A stretch of DNA of 64,000 nucleotides, taken from NCBI GenBank assembly GCA_947168885.1, contig CAMVNQ010000004.1, positions 62,001-126,000 on the forward strand. The letters run 5' to 3'. The notes under the pieces are model-generated. The model was not told the origin of the DNA. It saw only the letters and a program-made list of their open reading frames with translations, and searched no databases. How positions within the stretch are numbered: the first letter of the stretch is position 1; every line of letters starts with the position of its first letter. The position numbers were made by a program, and so were the translations under genes. This stretch comes from an uncultured Clostridia bacterium. Its GTDB lineage: Bacteria > Bacillota > Clostridia > Oscillospirales > Ruminococcaceae. Positions 8,125 through 16,664 of the stretch are shown here, piece by piece.

Positions 8125-8480
8125 CTAATCGAGTTCGATGATACGATACCCGTGACTGCGCCGTGAACGAAACGTAACTCCCAGCGTTTTCAATTCTTCC
8201 GTGTGTTGTATGAGGTCACGGGTCACTCGGTTCGGGAAGTGCTAACCGCCGAACTTCCTGAAAAGTAATTTGCAGAGGTCGGACGCTGAACCTCTGAACG
8301 ATATCTGCTCAAGCATCAAGTCATGAACTGCGAAAGAAAAAGTATCGCGCTTGTGAGGCTCGACCTCGTCGGTGACGATCCAGCGGTGACCGTCAAAGCG
8401 AAGTGACAGCTCCGCACTCTCGATGTCACGACCTGTGCAGTAGAGCTTTCAAGTCCCGTCACTCAGACCATATTTCGAGT
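8125..8480 (-). pseudogene. Decayed C-terminal fragment of an element gene
   Basis: Reading the minus strand through two in-frame stops (TGA at 8449-8451, TAG at 8242-8244) gives one continuous frame that ends at 8125-8127. It reads KLYCTGRDIESAELSLRF, then DGHRWIVTDEVEPHKRDTF, a stop after LLFRKFGG, then NRVTRDLIQHTEELKTLGV and a basic end (RSRRSHGYRIIELD). The tail looks like a winged-helix DNA-binding end, as in the replication or primase-like ATPases of integrative elements, but I cannot name the family. Frame continuity across stops is the evidence for a former gene. Confidence 0.6.
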
Positions 8481-8524
8481 CCGTGAAGTCGCTTGTAGAG
8501 CGACTTCACGGATTTTCTTTTTCT
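8481..8524 (+). terminator. Strong intrinsic terminator (plus strand)
   Basis: Perfect 13-bp arms (CCGTGAAGTCGCT, 8481-8493; complement 8499-8511) with a 5-nt loop are followed by ATTTTCTTTTT. It points rightward although no plus-strand gene remains upstream, and may shield the integrase end of element 2. Confidence 0.75.
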
Positions 8525-8535
8525 GAAATTCGGAG

Positions 8536-8575
8536 CTTGTCCGTTATTTGACCGTTATTGTCCGTTGCCCTTTTG
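8536..8575. repeat. Tandem TGTCCGTTATT repeats, left end of element 2
   Basis: Three tandem copies of a TGTCCGTTATT-like unit (TGTCCGTTATT, TGACCGTTATT, TGTCCGTTG) lie 15-54 bases beyond the integrase stop. A 25-base stretch here (8536-8560) recurs with one mismatch at 19983-20007. The arrangement resembles integrase arm-binding sites or attachment-site repeats. Confidence 0.55.
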
Positions 8576-8589
8576 GGGAAGTGCTTTTA

Positions 8590-9807
8590 CTAACTTGCTA
8601 TATCCTGCAAGCCACCGGCATCGGTATCGGATTTCTTCTTCTTTGAGAAGTCAAGGACAGCAGCGATAGCCTCACTTGCACGGGCGTTCGCGTCCTGAAA
8701 GGCATGCAGATATATTGAACTCGTGGTTGTGATCGCACTATGCCCTAACGCACTTGAAACTGCGGCAATATCTACATTGGCATGGATGAGCGAACTTGCG
8801 AAAAAATGGCGTATACTATGCAAGCCGTGGAATGGCATGTCGTGTTTCTTGCAAAACCGTTCGAGCCAAAGGTACGGCATACCGCAGAAAAGCGGTTCTC
8901 CGTTATCCTTGATGAACAGTCGATCGGTGTTTACCCATTTATCACCCATAAGAGCTGCCTGCTGTTCCTGATCAGCCTTTAACTCTTTGAGCAGGTTCAT
9001 CACCACATCAGGAAACTTCAGTGTACGCTGTGACTTGTGCGTCTTGGTGGTATCGGTATAGTAGCCATTCGTCTTAGTGTAGTTTGATGTGCGGCGTACA
9101 CTTATAACGTTATCGTTAAAGTTGACATCTTTCCATTCGAGCCCCATCATCTCGCCCCGGCGGAACCCACTATACACTGCAAGGATCATAAATGCGCGAT
9201 ACTTCAATGGCGCATCCTCTTCCAGAATCTCAAACAACCGTTCAACTTCCTCAATGGAGTATATTTCTTTCTCCTTGGGCTCGCCCTTTGGTATTGAGAC
9301 GCGGCTGCAAGGATTATCCGAAACCATTGACATCTTCACGGCGTAACTGAACACATCGGAGATGAAGCTGAGATGATGTATCACGGTCTTGCGGGCAAGC
9401 GGCTTTCCGGTCTGCATATTTTTCGCATTGAACGAAAGATCGTTCACGAACTGCTGAATGTGGCGTGCGGTGATCTTGTTCACCTTCATGTAGCCTATCG
9501 CGGGATATACACGTTTGGTAAGCTGTTTCATACGCGCGAATGAGGTATTGCGGAGATTGAGCCTTGCATACTCCTCAAACCATTTTTCAGCGAGTTCTTC
9601 AAACTTCATTGCAGTCGGTTCCGCACACATAAGGCACTTTTCTTCAAAAAGTACCGCCTGCTTGAAAGCTTCTTTTTCCACCTGCTTGGGTGTCATTCCA
9701 GCCGGTGGTTTCCATGTCATGGTCTTTTCTATTTGTTTTCCCTTAGTATCATAACCGCAGTAAACTCTGAACTGATATGAGTCACCGCGCTTTCTGATGT
9801 TTGCCAT
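8590..9807 (-). CDS. int: Tyrosine integrase of element 2
   Basis: This 405-residue phage/Tn916-type integrase has an arm-binding N-terminus very like that of element 1 (MANIRKRGDSY and KPPAGMTPKQ versus PPAGMTAKQ), a core-binding domain at about 68-175 and a catalytic domain from about 182. The active site is complete: R216 (SGFRRGE), K255, H330 and R333 (HSIRH), H356 (LGH) and Y366 (SSIYLH). It lacks the HTH insert seen in the first integrase. It is transcribed towards the left end, with its stop close to repeats that recur 11.4 kb away, the usual int-att arrangement. Confidence 0.92.
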   Translation of the reverse strand: MANIRKRGDSYQFRVYCGYDTKGKQIEKTMTWKPPAGMTPKQVEKEAFKQAVLFEEKCLMCAEPTAMKFEELAEKWFEEYARLNLRNTSFARMKQLTKRVYPAIGYMKVNKITARHIQQFVNDLSFNAKNMQTGKPLARKTVIHHLSFISDVFSYAVKMSMVSDNPCSRVSIPKGEPKEKEIYSIEEVERLFEILEEDAPLKYRAFMILAVYSGFRRGEMMGLEWKDVNFNDNVISVRRTSNYTKTNGYYTDTTKTHKSQRTLKFPDVVMNLLKELKADQEQQAALMGDKWVNTDRLFIKDNGEPLFCGMPYLWLERFCKKHDMPFHGLHSIRHFFASSLIHANVDIAAVSSALGHSAITTTSSIYLHAFQDANARASEAIAAVLDFSKKKKSDTDAGGLQDIAS

Positions 9808-9953
9808 AATCTGAATCCTCCTGTTCCAGACTTACGACATCTCTACAATCCTTATTATAGCACTTTTATAATTTAAAGTCAAGATGATTCTGTACTACAA
9901 ATGGGTTTGTGGGATATGTAAGTCTATCATTTCATTGTTAATGTTATCTGTCT

Positions 9954-11207
9954 TTATAATTTCGCTATTGCCTTGCGTATCGGCGCAGCTATGTATTTCT
10001 CCCATTGCTCTTTCAGGCTGTGTTCCTGAATGAATTTCATCACCTTATCCCACTTGTCCTGCAATTCCTTGTGCAGCTTTTGCAGGGTCGTAAGCTCGGC
10101 TGTCGTTTCTTCAACGGTTCTGGTGAGCGTATCGTTGTCCTCGGAAAGTTTCGCGTTCTGTTCTTTGAGGGCTTTTATCTCGTCTGTAAGCTCGTGAACG
10201 TAATTACCGATAGTTTCGTTCTCGTCGGCTAAACGCCGATTGCGTTCAAGCAGAGCGCGTTCATCGGCGACTGAATCGTAGAATCGCTCAAAGCTGTTGT
10301 TGACATTTTCGAGACTGTTCACGAGACCGTCTCGCTCATGCATCAGATCTTCTTTCTGGGCGTTGAGTTCGGAGATCCTGTTTTTCAGCATCTCGTTTTC
10401 CGAAACAGCTTCGGCTGCGGAATCACGGGTGACCACAAGCGTTTCGGCGGACTGCTTTAACTTATCGTAGTCATCACGTTTCAAGGCTACCATATTCAGC
10501 GGCAGATTTTTCGCGGAGATCTTTTCGATGTCCTCGATTCCCCGAACGTTGTTTTCGGAACGTGACAACTGCTCCTGCGTCTTTTTGAGTTTGTATTCCG
10601 CGACAGACAAATGCTCGGCGGCGCTGCCCTTGACACCACGTTCGAGATAGTACCTACATGCCCTCGCAATATAATCATACCATTCGTCCTGCAAGCGCGA
10701 GTAGCTGTCACGACCTTTCCAGAACTCGGAGCAATTGATACGGCGGCACGGCTGCCCCTTTCTGTCCTTGCCGCGGACAGTCGGGATAAAGGTAACGTGC
10801 ATGTGCGGGGTAGCTTCGTCCATGTGGACAACTGCCGAGACCACGAACTGTTCTCCACCGACCTTCGATGTCACAAATTCGTAGGCATCCTCGAAAAAGC
10901 GTTTTGTTTTCTCGGGACCGAGTTCATCGAAAAATGCCTTGTCCGATGTTATGATGAACTCGCACAGCACTGTGCTTTGTTTCTCGCCCTGCAACCGAAG
11001 ATTGCCTTTGAGCTGCTGATGATCGCGTATTTTGTTGAACGTGTCCCAGTAGCTTCCTTGCGGGGCCTTGAGATGATAATTCTCGCACGATCGGGATCGG
11101 TCTATGTCCTTGTTGCTGTAATTATGATTCTTGCGTTCGTTGTGCCGTTCGACGAGTGCGACGGCTCCGACCTTGTGATTTTGATTTCTGATAATTGCAA
11201 AACTCAA
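9954..11207 (-). CDS. mobV: MOBV-family relaxase (Mob/Pre type)
   Basis: The TTG at 11207 is preferred because AAAGGAGG lies 9 bases upstream; the ATG at 11228 overlaps that site and has none of its own. This gives 417 residues starting (M)SFAIIRNQNHK, the usual Mob/Pre beginning. The relaxase domain (about 1-200) carries the diagnostic HMDEATPHMH motif at 128-137 and upstream Arg/His/Asn-Tyr residues (VERHNER, ENYHL). The C-terminal half is a long coiled coil (about 215-385). It should nick the oriT just upstream. It belongs to element 2 with the excisionase and integrase. Confidence 0.9.
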   Translation of the reverse strand: MSFAIIRNQNHKVGAVALVERHNERKNHNYSNKDIDRSRSCENYHLKAPQGSYWDTFNKIRDHQQLKGNLRLQGEKQSTVLCEFIITSDKAFFDELGPEKTKRFFEDAYEFVTSKVGGEQFVVSAVVHMDEATPHMHVTFIPTVRGKDRKGQPCRRINCSEFWKGRDSYSRLQDEWYDYIARACRYYLERGVKGSAAEHLSVAEYKLKKTQEQLSRSENNVRGIEDIEKISAKNLPLNMVALKRDDYDKLKQSAETLVVTRDSAAEAVSENEMLKNRISELNAQKEDLMHERDGLVNSLENVNNSFERFYDSVADERALLERNRRLADENETIGNYVHELTDEIKALKEQNAKLSEDNDTLTRTVEETTAELTTLQKLHKELQDKWDKVMKFIQEHSLKEQWEKYIAAPIRKAIAKL

Positions 11208-11315
11208 ATATTTTTTGCCTCCTTTCATTTTATTTTTCTTCGGGCTCTGCCCGATTTTTTCTTCGGCGGCGTATGCCGCATTTCTGAGGGGTGCAGAGGA
11301 ACCGCTGCCCCGCTG

Positions 11316-11350
11316 GGACTATTTGCCTGCAAATAGTCCTAGTGGGTTAC
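11316..11350 (+). other. oriT: Origin of transfer of MOBV type
   Basis: A perfect 11-bp inverted repeat (GGACTATTTGC, 11316-11326; complement 11329-11339) is followed immediately by TAGTGGG/TTAC (nick expected between 11346 and 11347). This matches the layout of pMV158-family oriT, in which a hairpin precedes TAGTGTG/TTA. It lies about 110 bases upstream of the MOBV relaxase gene. The rest of 11208-11488 shows a GGGCTCTGCCC hairpin (from about 11241) and nothing coding. Confidence 0.7.
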
Positions 11351-11488
11351 AACTATTCCGTGGGGTATAGTTTTTCGCGGAGAGACTGTGTTCAGTTTTT
11401 GCCGACCAAAAGTCGTGACCCCCTCAAAAATGGGTGCGGGGATGTGCTGCAAAAACGACTGACCCTGTGTGCAGGAGTGCGGGTGGTT

Positions 11489-11782
11489 TTATGCAGCACC
11501 TCCCAGATACGCGAGCAGCGCCGCCTTGTTCACAAGTATCTTTCCGTTCTTGCCAGCGCCCGTGCGTATGCAGGGGATCTTGCCCTGAAGCACGAGCTGG
11601 CGGACCGTGTGTTCGGATAATCCTTTGACCGCTCCCGCGCACTCCTTGAGTGTGAGCATCTCGGCGGGCTGCTGCGGTAACAGTATCGGCGGCAGCGTTG
11701 TCGGTTCGTCATCGACATGGAGTTCCTGCTCCAGCCAGTCGGTGATCTTTGCGATGATTGTTGACTTCTCTCTTCTTGTCAT
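11489..11782 (-). CDS. xis: Excisionase-like DNA-binding protein of element 2
   Basis: This 97-residue protein has an N-terminal helical extension (about 1-40), then an excisionase/MerR-like winged helix: MLTLKECAGAVKGLSEHTVRQLVLQGKIPCIRTG, followed by a glycine-lysine wing (AGKNGKILVN). The same pattern is seen in the 62-residue excisionase of element 1. A GGAGG site precedes the ATG. It likely controls directionality of the element 2 integrase and heads the leftward xis-mob-int unit. Confidence 0.75.
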   Translation of the reverse strand: MTRREKSTIIAKITDWLEQELHVDDEPTTLPPILLPQQPAEMLTLKECAGAVKGLSEHTVRQLVLQGKIPCIRTGAGKNGKILVNKAALLAYLGGAA

Positions 11783-12306
11783 ACTTTTTTCCTCCTTGAC
11801 ATTTCATCGTTTTGTCCGGAAGGTGCAGATCATTTTTCCTTCCATAAATATAGGGGTTTTGCAAACGTTTTCTGTACCGCCTTTTTTGTGATTTCTAAGG
11901 ATATGACAAAAGAAAATGATCTGGCATATCCTCGGTTGGCAAAATTGTCCACAACCCTTCCGGACTTTTCTTATTTTTGAGAGAGACGATTTTCTTGCAG
12001 GCTGGTTATGTCTGTTTTTATCTCTTTGTAACAAATCACAAAATACCGCGGCTTATCTTGTGCAGATTTACAACTCGCAAATTAGTCCTCTCATATATAG
12101 GGACAAAAAAGGTCGATTTTGTAAGGTGTTTTTCCCTGCTTTTTTGATTTTTGTTTATTTTTTTCAGATAAATTTGTAGCTTACAATAAATCAGAGACGA
12201 TTATTATGGATTATGTGTGCATATTACCGTAAGCAACATTGACTCGGAATGGACCGAAAATGTAATAAATATTTACTGTTTTTATGTAAAAAAAGAAACA
12301 AACTGT
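11783..12306. other. Intergenic region between xis and hsdR
   Basis: About 520 AT-rich bases separate the divergent excisionase and hsdR genes. The only structure I see is an 8-bp inverted repeat (AGGATATG 11898-11905, CATATCCT 11925-11932), a possible operator. A 76-codon minus-strand frame here has no good ribosome site and no recognisable fold. Confidence 0.4.
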
Positions 12307-12335
12307 TTGACAAAAGCGAGAAAACGGAGTAAAAT
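12307..12335 (+). promoter_or_regulatory. Promoter of the type I RM operon
   Basis: TTGACA (12307-12312) and TAAAAT (12330-12335) are spaced by 17 bp, 53 bases upstream of the hsdR start. No other promoter is evident before hsdS, so it probably drives the whole operon. Confidence 0.8.
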
Positions 12336-12387
12336 ATATATTGGGTTATTATAAATTATCATCAATGAAGATTTGGAGGCGAGACAG

Positions 12388-15138
12388 ATGTCACCTGAAG
12401 AAAAGGCAAGACTTGTGATAGATTCAAAACTTGAGCAATCCGGTTGGGCTGTTCAGGATATGCCTGAAATGAATATAAATGCTTCCTTGGGTGTTGCTGT
12501 CCGCGAATTTCCTACAAGCAGCGGTGAGGTCGATTATGCTCTGTTCGTTGACGGAGAGCCTGTCGGTGTCATCGAAGCCAAACGCGATGAATCCGGAGAG
12601 ACCATAACGAGCGTTGAAGAACAGTCGTCCCGATATGCTGGCAGCACATTCAAATGGATAGCTCCCGGTTATATAATAAGATTCGTGTATGAAGCTACAA
12701 GCAAGCTGACACGTTTTACAGATTACAAAGATATAAAGTATCGTTCCAGAACGGTGTTTTCGTTCCATCGTCCTGAAACCCTGCGGGATCTACTCAGGCA
12801 GGACGATACCATAAGAAACAATATGAAACGGTTTCCGGAGCCGAACACGGAAGGATTCCGCGACTGTCAGATAAAAGCTATCAATAATCTTGATAAATCA
12901 TTTGCTCAGAGCAGACCGAAAGCTCTTGTTCAGATGGCAACCGGTGCAGGTAAAACCTTCACCGCAATTACAGAAGTTTACAGACTTCTGAAATTCGGCA
13001 AGATGAACCGCATACTGTTTCTTGTCGATACAAAGAGCCTTGGCGAACAGGCAGAGCAGGAGTTCCGCGCTTATATGCCGAATGATGATAACAGACCGTT
13101 TTCAAGCATATACGGCGTTTACAGGCTCAAAAGCTCAAAGATGCCGCAGGACACACAGGTTTACATAAGCACCATACAGCGTATGTATTCCATACTCAAG
13201 GGCGAGGAACTCGACGAATCGGCTGAAGAAACGCCTTTCGCGGAATATGTGTCGGCGGATTCAAAAGAGCGCAAAGAAGTCGTGTACAATCCCAAGTACC
13301 CGCCGGAGTTCTTTGACTGCATAATAGTTGATGAATGCCACAGGTCGATATATAATGTCTGGAGTCAGGTGCTCGAATACTTTGACGCATTCATCGTAGG
13401 ACTTACGGCCACCCCTGACAAGCGCACATTTGCATACTTCAATGAGAATGTTGTCAGCGAATATCCCCGTGAGCAGGCTATAATTGACGGTGTGAACGTC
13501 GGTGAGGATATCTTCGTCATCGAGACAGAAGTCACCAAGAACGGCGCTCACATAATGAAACAGAGCATTGAGACCCGTGACCGTCTTTCGAGGGCAAAGC
13601 GCTGGAAGCAGCTCGATGAGGACGTCGAATACAAATCCACGCAGCTCGACCGCGATATTGTCAATCCGAGCCAGATCAGGACGGTTATCCGCACATTCCG
13701 CGATAATCTGTACACCAAGCTGTTCCCGGGCAGACGAGAAGTTCCCAAAACGCTTATATTCGCCAAGACCGACAGCCACGCCGATGATATTATTCAGATC
13801 GTGCGTGAGGAATTCGGAGAGGGCAACGACTTCTGCCGCAAGATAACATATTCCGCGCAGAACGCCGCCGAAGCCCTGAACTCGTTCCGTAATGCATATA
13901 ACCCGAGAATTGCAGTAACAGTAGATATGATAGCAACCGGCACAGATGTAAAGCCAATCGAGTGCCTTATCTTCATGCGCGATGTCCGCAGCAAGAACTA
14001 CTTCGAGCAGATGAAAGGACGCGGCACCCGCACTCTCGGCAAGGACGATTTGCAGAAAGTTACGCCGTCAGCGACCGACAGCAAAGACCATTTCGTCATC
14101 ATAGATGCGGTGGGAGTCACAAAATCCAAAAAGACCGACACCCGACCGTTTGAGCGCAAGCCCACCGTAAGCATGAAAGAGCTTATGATGAATGTCGCAC
14201 TCGGGTCGAAGGACGAAGATACACTTATTTCCCTTGCAAACCGCATTATCCGGCTGAACGCACAAATGGACAAGGGTGAGCGCAAGGACTTCACCGAAAA
14301 GGTCGGAGCCAACGCCTCGGAAACTGCACAGAAACTCATCGACGCATTTGATCCCGATGTGGTCAGCGCCGCCGCGGGAGTTGTGATTCCCGATGACCGC
14401 GAGCCCACACCCGAGGAGCAGAAGAAACTCGAAGCTGCACAAAAAGAACTTATCAAAAAAGCCGCTGCACCGTTCAGTGATCCGAAAGTCCGAGACTTCA
14501 TCGAGAACGTGCGCCGCAGCCACGAACAGATAATCGACAACGTCAACCTCGACACCGTTCTTTTCGCGGATTTCGACGAGAAGCACAGGGAGACTGCCGA
14601 AAAAACGATAGCTTCGTTCCGTGAGTTCATCGAGGCGAACAAAAACGAGATAATCGCCCTGCGCATAATCTACGACGCGGGATATAAAGGGCGTCCTATG
14701 GCGATAAAACAGCTCAAAGCGCTGTACGAAAAGCTGAAAGCAGGCGGCATGACCGTGAAGCGGCTGTGGGACTGCTATAATATAACGCAGCACGACAAGG
14801 TCAAGCAAGGCACAATGGCGCAGCTTACCGACCTTATCTCGCTGATACGCTTTGAAATGGGATATTCGGACGAGCTTTCGCCGTTTGCGGACAGAGTGAA
14901 TTATAACTTTATGCAGTGGACGCTCCGACGGAATGCGGGCGCGGTGCATTTTACCGACGAGCAGATGGAATGGCTCAGACTTATAAAGGATCATATCGCC
15001 GCATCTCTCAGCATAGAGCCGGAGGATCTCGACCTCAGCCCCTTTGACCGCAAGGGAGGCTTGGGCAGGTTCTATGATGTTTTCGGGGAGAAGTATGAGG
15101 AGATACTGGCGGAGATGAATGAAGTCTTAATTGCATAA
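12388..15138 (+). CDS. hsdR: Type I restriction enzyme, R (motor/nuclease) subunit
   Basis: The ATG at 12388 follows a GGAGGC site and gives 916 residues; a TTG five codons earlier overlaps that site. The N-terminal nuclease domain has a PD-(D/E)xK signature (D49, then E63-A-K65 in VIEAKR). The SF2 translocase follows: Walker A ATGAGKT at 184-190, DECH at 315-318, LTATPD near 345, and motif VI-like MKGRGTRTLG near 540. The C-terminal helical part (about 690-916) contacts the methylase core. The subunit translocates and cuts DNA lacking the methylation set by HsdM/HsdS. An inverted copy of its first 72 codons lies at 20182-20412. Confidence 0.95.
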   Translation: MSPEEKARLVIDSKLEQSGWAVQDMPEMNINASLGVAVREFPTSSGEVDYALFVDGEPVGVIEAKRDESGETITSVEEQSSRYAGSTFKWIAPGYIIRFVYEATSKLTRFTDYKDIKYRSRTVFSFHRPETLRDLLRQDDTIRNNMKRFPEPNTEGFRDCQIKAINNLDKSFAQSRPKALVQMATGAGKTFTAITEVYRLLKFGKMNRILFLVDTKSLGEQAEQEFRAYMPNDDNRPFSSIYGVYRLKSSKMPQDTQVYISTIQRMYSILKGEELDESAEETPFAEYVSADSKERKEVVYNPKYPPEFFDCIIVDECHRSIYNVWSQVLEYFDAFIVGLTATPDKRTFAYFNENVVSEYPREQAIIDGVNVGEDIFVIETEVTKNGAHIMKQSIETRDRLSRAKRWKQLDEDVEYKSTQLDRDIVNPSQIRTVIRTFRDNLYTKLFPGRREVPKTLIFAKTDSHADDIIQIVREEFGEGNDFCRKITYSAQNAAEALNSFRNAYNPRIAVTVDMIATGTDVKPIECLIFMRDVRSKNYFEQMKGRGTRTLGKDDLQKVTPSATDSKDHFVIIDAVGVTKSKKTDTRPFERKPTVSMKELMMNVALGSKDEDTLISLANRIIRLNAQMDKGERKDFTEKVGANASETAQKLIDAFDPDVVSAAAGVVIPDDREPTPEEQKKLEAAQKELIKKAAAPFSDPKVRDFIENVRRSHEQIIDNVNLDTVLFADFDEKHRETAEKTIASFREFIEANKNEIIALRIIYDAGYKGRPMAIKQLKALYEKLKAGGMTVKRLWDCYNITQHDKVKQGTMAQLTDLISLIRFEMGYSDELSPFADRVNYNFMQWTLRRNAGAVHFTDEQMEWLRLIKDHIAASLSIEPEDLDLSPFDRKGGLGRFYDVFGEKYEEILAEMNEVLIA

Positions 15139-15154
15139 TACAGGAGATTTTATT

Positions 15155-15559
15155 ATGAGTTTATATGAAGGTATTAAAGATGTTGCAAAAGTTGTTCAGA
15201 AAGCTGATAACATTGATTTATACAGACAGCTTTTAGATTTAGGTCAGCAGGCGCTTGATATGCAAGAAGAAATTAGGCAGTTGAAGCAAGAAAATTATGA
15301 ATTAAAGAAAAAGCAAGATGTTGAAAGTCAAATAGAAAGGCATGAACAACCATATATAACATTGAAAAATGATAATCAATCCATAATATATTGTTCGGCA
15401 TGTTGGGATAATAATCAAAAGATAGTTCAAGTCAGGTGTGATGGAAACGGTAGATTTAAATGTCCGATTTGTAATAATGAAGGTATTTATAACGAAGAAA
15501 TGAGTAAAAAGCATTATGAGAAAATGACGGCAATTATGGGAAGAGGTTATAACTATTAA
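15155..15559 (+). CDS. Coiled-coil/zinc-ribbon accessory protein of the hsd operon
   Basis: The ATG at 15155, with CAGGAG 9 bases upstream, gives 134 residues. Residues 1-65 are helical with a coiled coil (ALDMQEEIRQLKQENYELKKK). Residues about 85-125 hold a zinc ribbon with two CxxC pairs (YCSACW and FKCPICN). I recall similar small proteins near restriction or phage-defence genes, but no function is established to my knowledge. It lies between hsdR (17 bases) and hsdS (14 bases), so it is co-transcribed. It is clearly more AT-rich than hsdR. It may bind nucleic acid or tether a complex; this is inference. Confidence 0.7.
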   Translation: MSLYEGIKDVAKVVQKADNIDLYRQLLDLGQQALDMQEEIRQLKQENYELKKKQDVESQIERHEQPYITLKNDNQSIIYCSACWDNNQKIVQVRCDGNGRFKCPICNNEGIYNEEMSKKHYEKMTAIMGRGYNY

Positions 15560-15572
15560 GGAATCACTAAAA

Positions 15573-16664
15573 ATGAAATGGTCAGAAGTTGCATTTATTA
15601 TAAATGGTAAAAATCAAAAAGATGTAACAAATATACACGGCAAATATCCAATATATGGTAGTGGTGGAATAATAGGGCATGCTGATGATTATTTGTGTGA
15701 GGCTGGAACAACTATAGTCGGCAGAAAAGGAACAATTAACAGTCCGATATTTGTCAATGAACGTTTTTGGAATGTCGATACAGCTTTTGGTATTCAGCCA
15801 AAGGAATGTTTAAATCCGAAATATCTATTCTTTTTCTGCTTATCCTTTAATTTTAAAAGTCTCGACAAATCAACGACTATTCCAAGTTTAGCAAAACGAG
15901 ATTTGCTGAATATTGAAATGCCCGTACCACCCCTCGCCGACCAACACCGCATAGTCACCAAAATCGAAGAACTTTTCTCACAGCTTGACAGCGGCGTGGA
16001 AACCCTAAAAAAGACTAAACAGCAGTTGGCGGTTTATAGGCAGGCGGTGCTGAAAGAGGTCTTTGACGGTTTTACAGATTATTGTAGAATAGGTGAAGTT
16101 TGTGATAATATAGTAGATTGTCCGCATTCTACTCCCAAATGGGTGAGTAAAGGAAAACTTTGTTTAAGAACAACAAATTTTCGCAGAGGATTTCTTGATT
16201 TATCTGAACCTAATTATGTATCAGAAGAAACATTTAATGAAAGAATTAAGCGGTTAAAGCCACGCGAGGGAGATGTATTATATAGTCGGGAAGGTGCTAT
16301 TCTCGGCATAGCTTGTATTGTTCCAAAGGATATAGAACTGTGTTTGGGACAAAGAATGATGCTTTTAAGAACTAATAAGAATACTATACCTCAATTTGTT
16401 ATGCACTGGCTTAATTCGCCATATATTACAAGTTATATCAAAACGATTACAGGCGGTTCCGCTTCACCTCATGTGAATGTCGGTGATATAAAAATGATGA
16501 ATTTACCAAAAATCAATCTATCAGAGCAGAAATGTATTGTTAATGAAATCGAATCCCGCCTTTCCGTATGCGACAGCATTGAAAAGACGGTAGATGAAGC
16601 CTTACAACAGGCGGAAGCGTTAAGACAGAGTATTTTGAAGAAAGCGTTTAAGGAGGAAATATAA
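15573..16664 (+). CDS. hsdS: Type I restriction-modification specificity subunit
   Basis: This 363-residue S subunit has two target-recognition domains separated by the conserved spacer helices. TRD1 covers about 1-110, ending in MPVPPLADQHRIVTKIEELF and a long helix to about 165. TRD2 covers about 170-310, ending in a second, weaker repeat (LPKINLSEQKCIVNEIESRL, then a helix to the end). The S subunit chooses the two halves of the DNA target. At 363 residues it is shorter than the usual 400-450 because the first TRD is small. Its stop overlaps the next start (TAATG), and both TRDs are AT-rich compared with the central repeat. Confidence 0.93.
   Translation: MKWSEVAFIINGKNQKDVTNIHGKYPIYGSGGIIGHADDYLCEAGTTIVGRKGTINSPIFVNERFWNVDTAFGIQPKECLNPKYLFFFCLSFNFKSLDKSTTIPSLAKRDLLNIEMPVPPLADQHRIVTKIEELFSQLDSGVETLKKTKQQLAVYRQAVLKEVFDGFTDYCRIGEVCDNIVDCPHSTPKWVSKGKLCLRTTNFRRGFLDLSEPNYVSEETFNERIKRLKPREGDVLYSREGAILGIACIVPKDIELCLGQRMMLLRTNKNTIPQFVMHWLNSPYITSYIKTITGGSASPHVNVGDIKMMNLPKINLSEQKCIVNEIESRLSVCDSIEKTVDEALQQAEALRQSILKKAFKEEI

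Noticed and set aside
11804-12034. A 76-codon minus-strand frame between xis and hsdR
   Set aside because: No convincing ribosome site or domain, and composition resembles the surrounding noncoding DNA.
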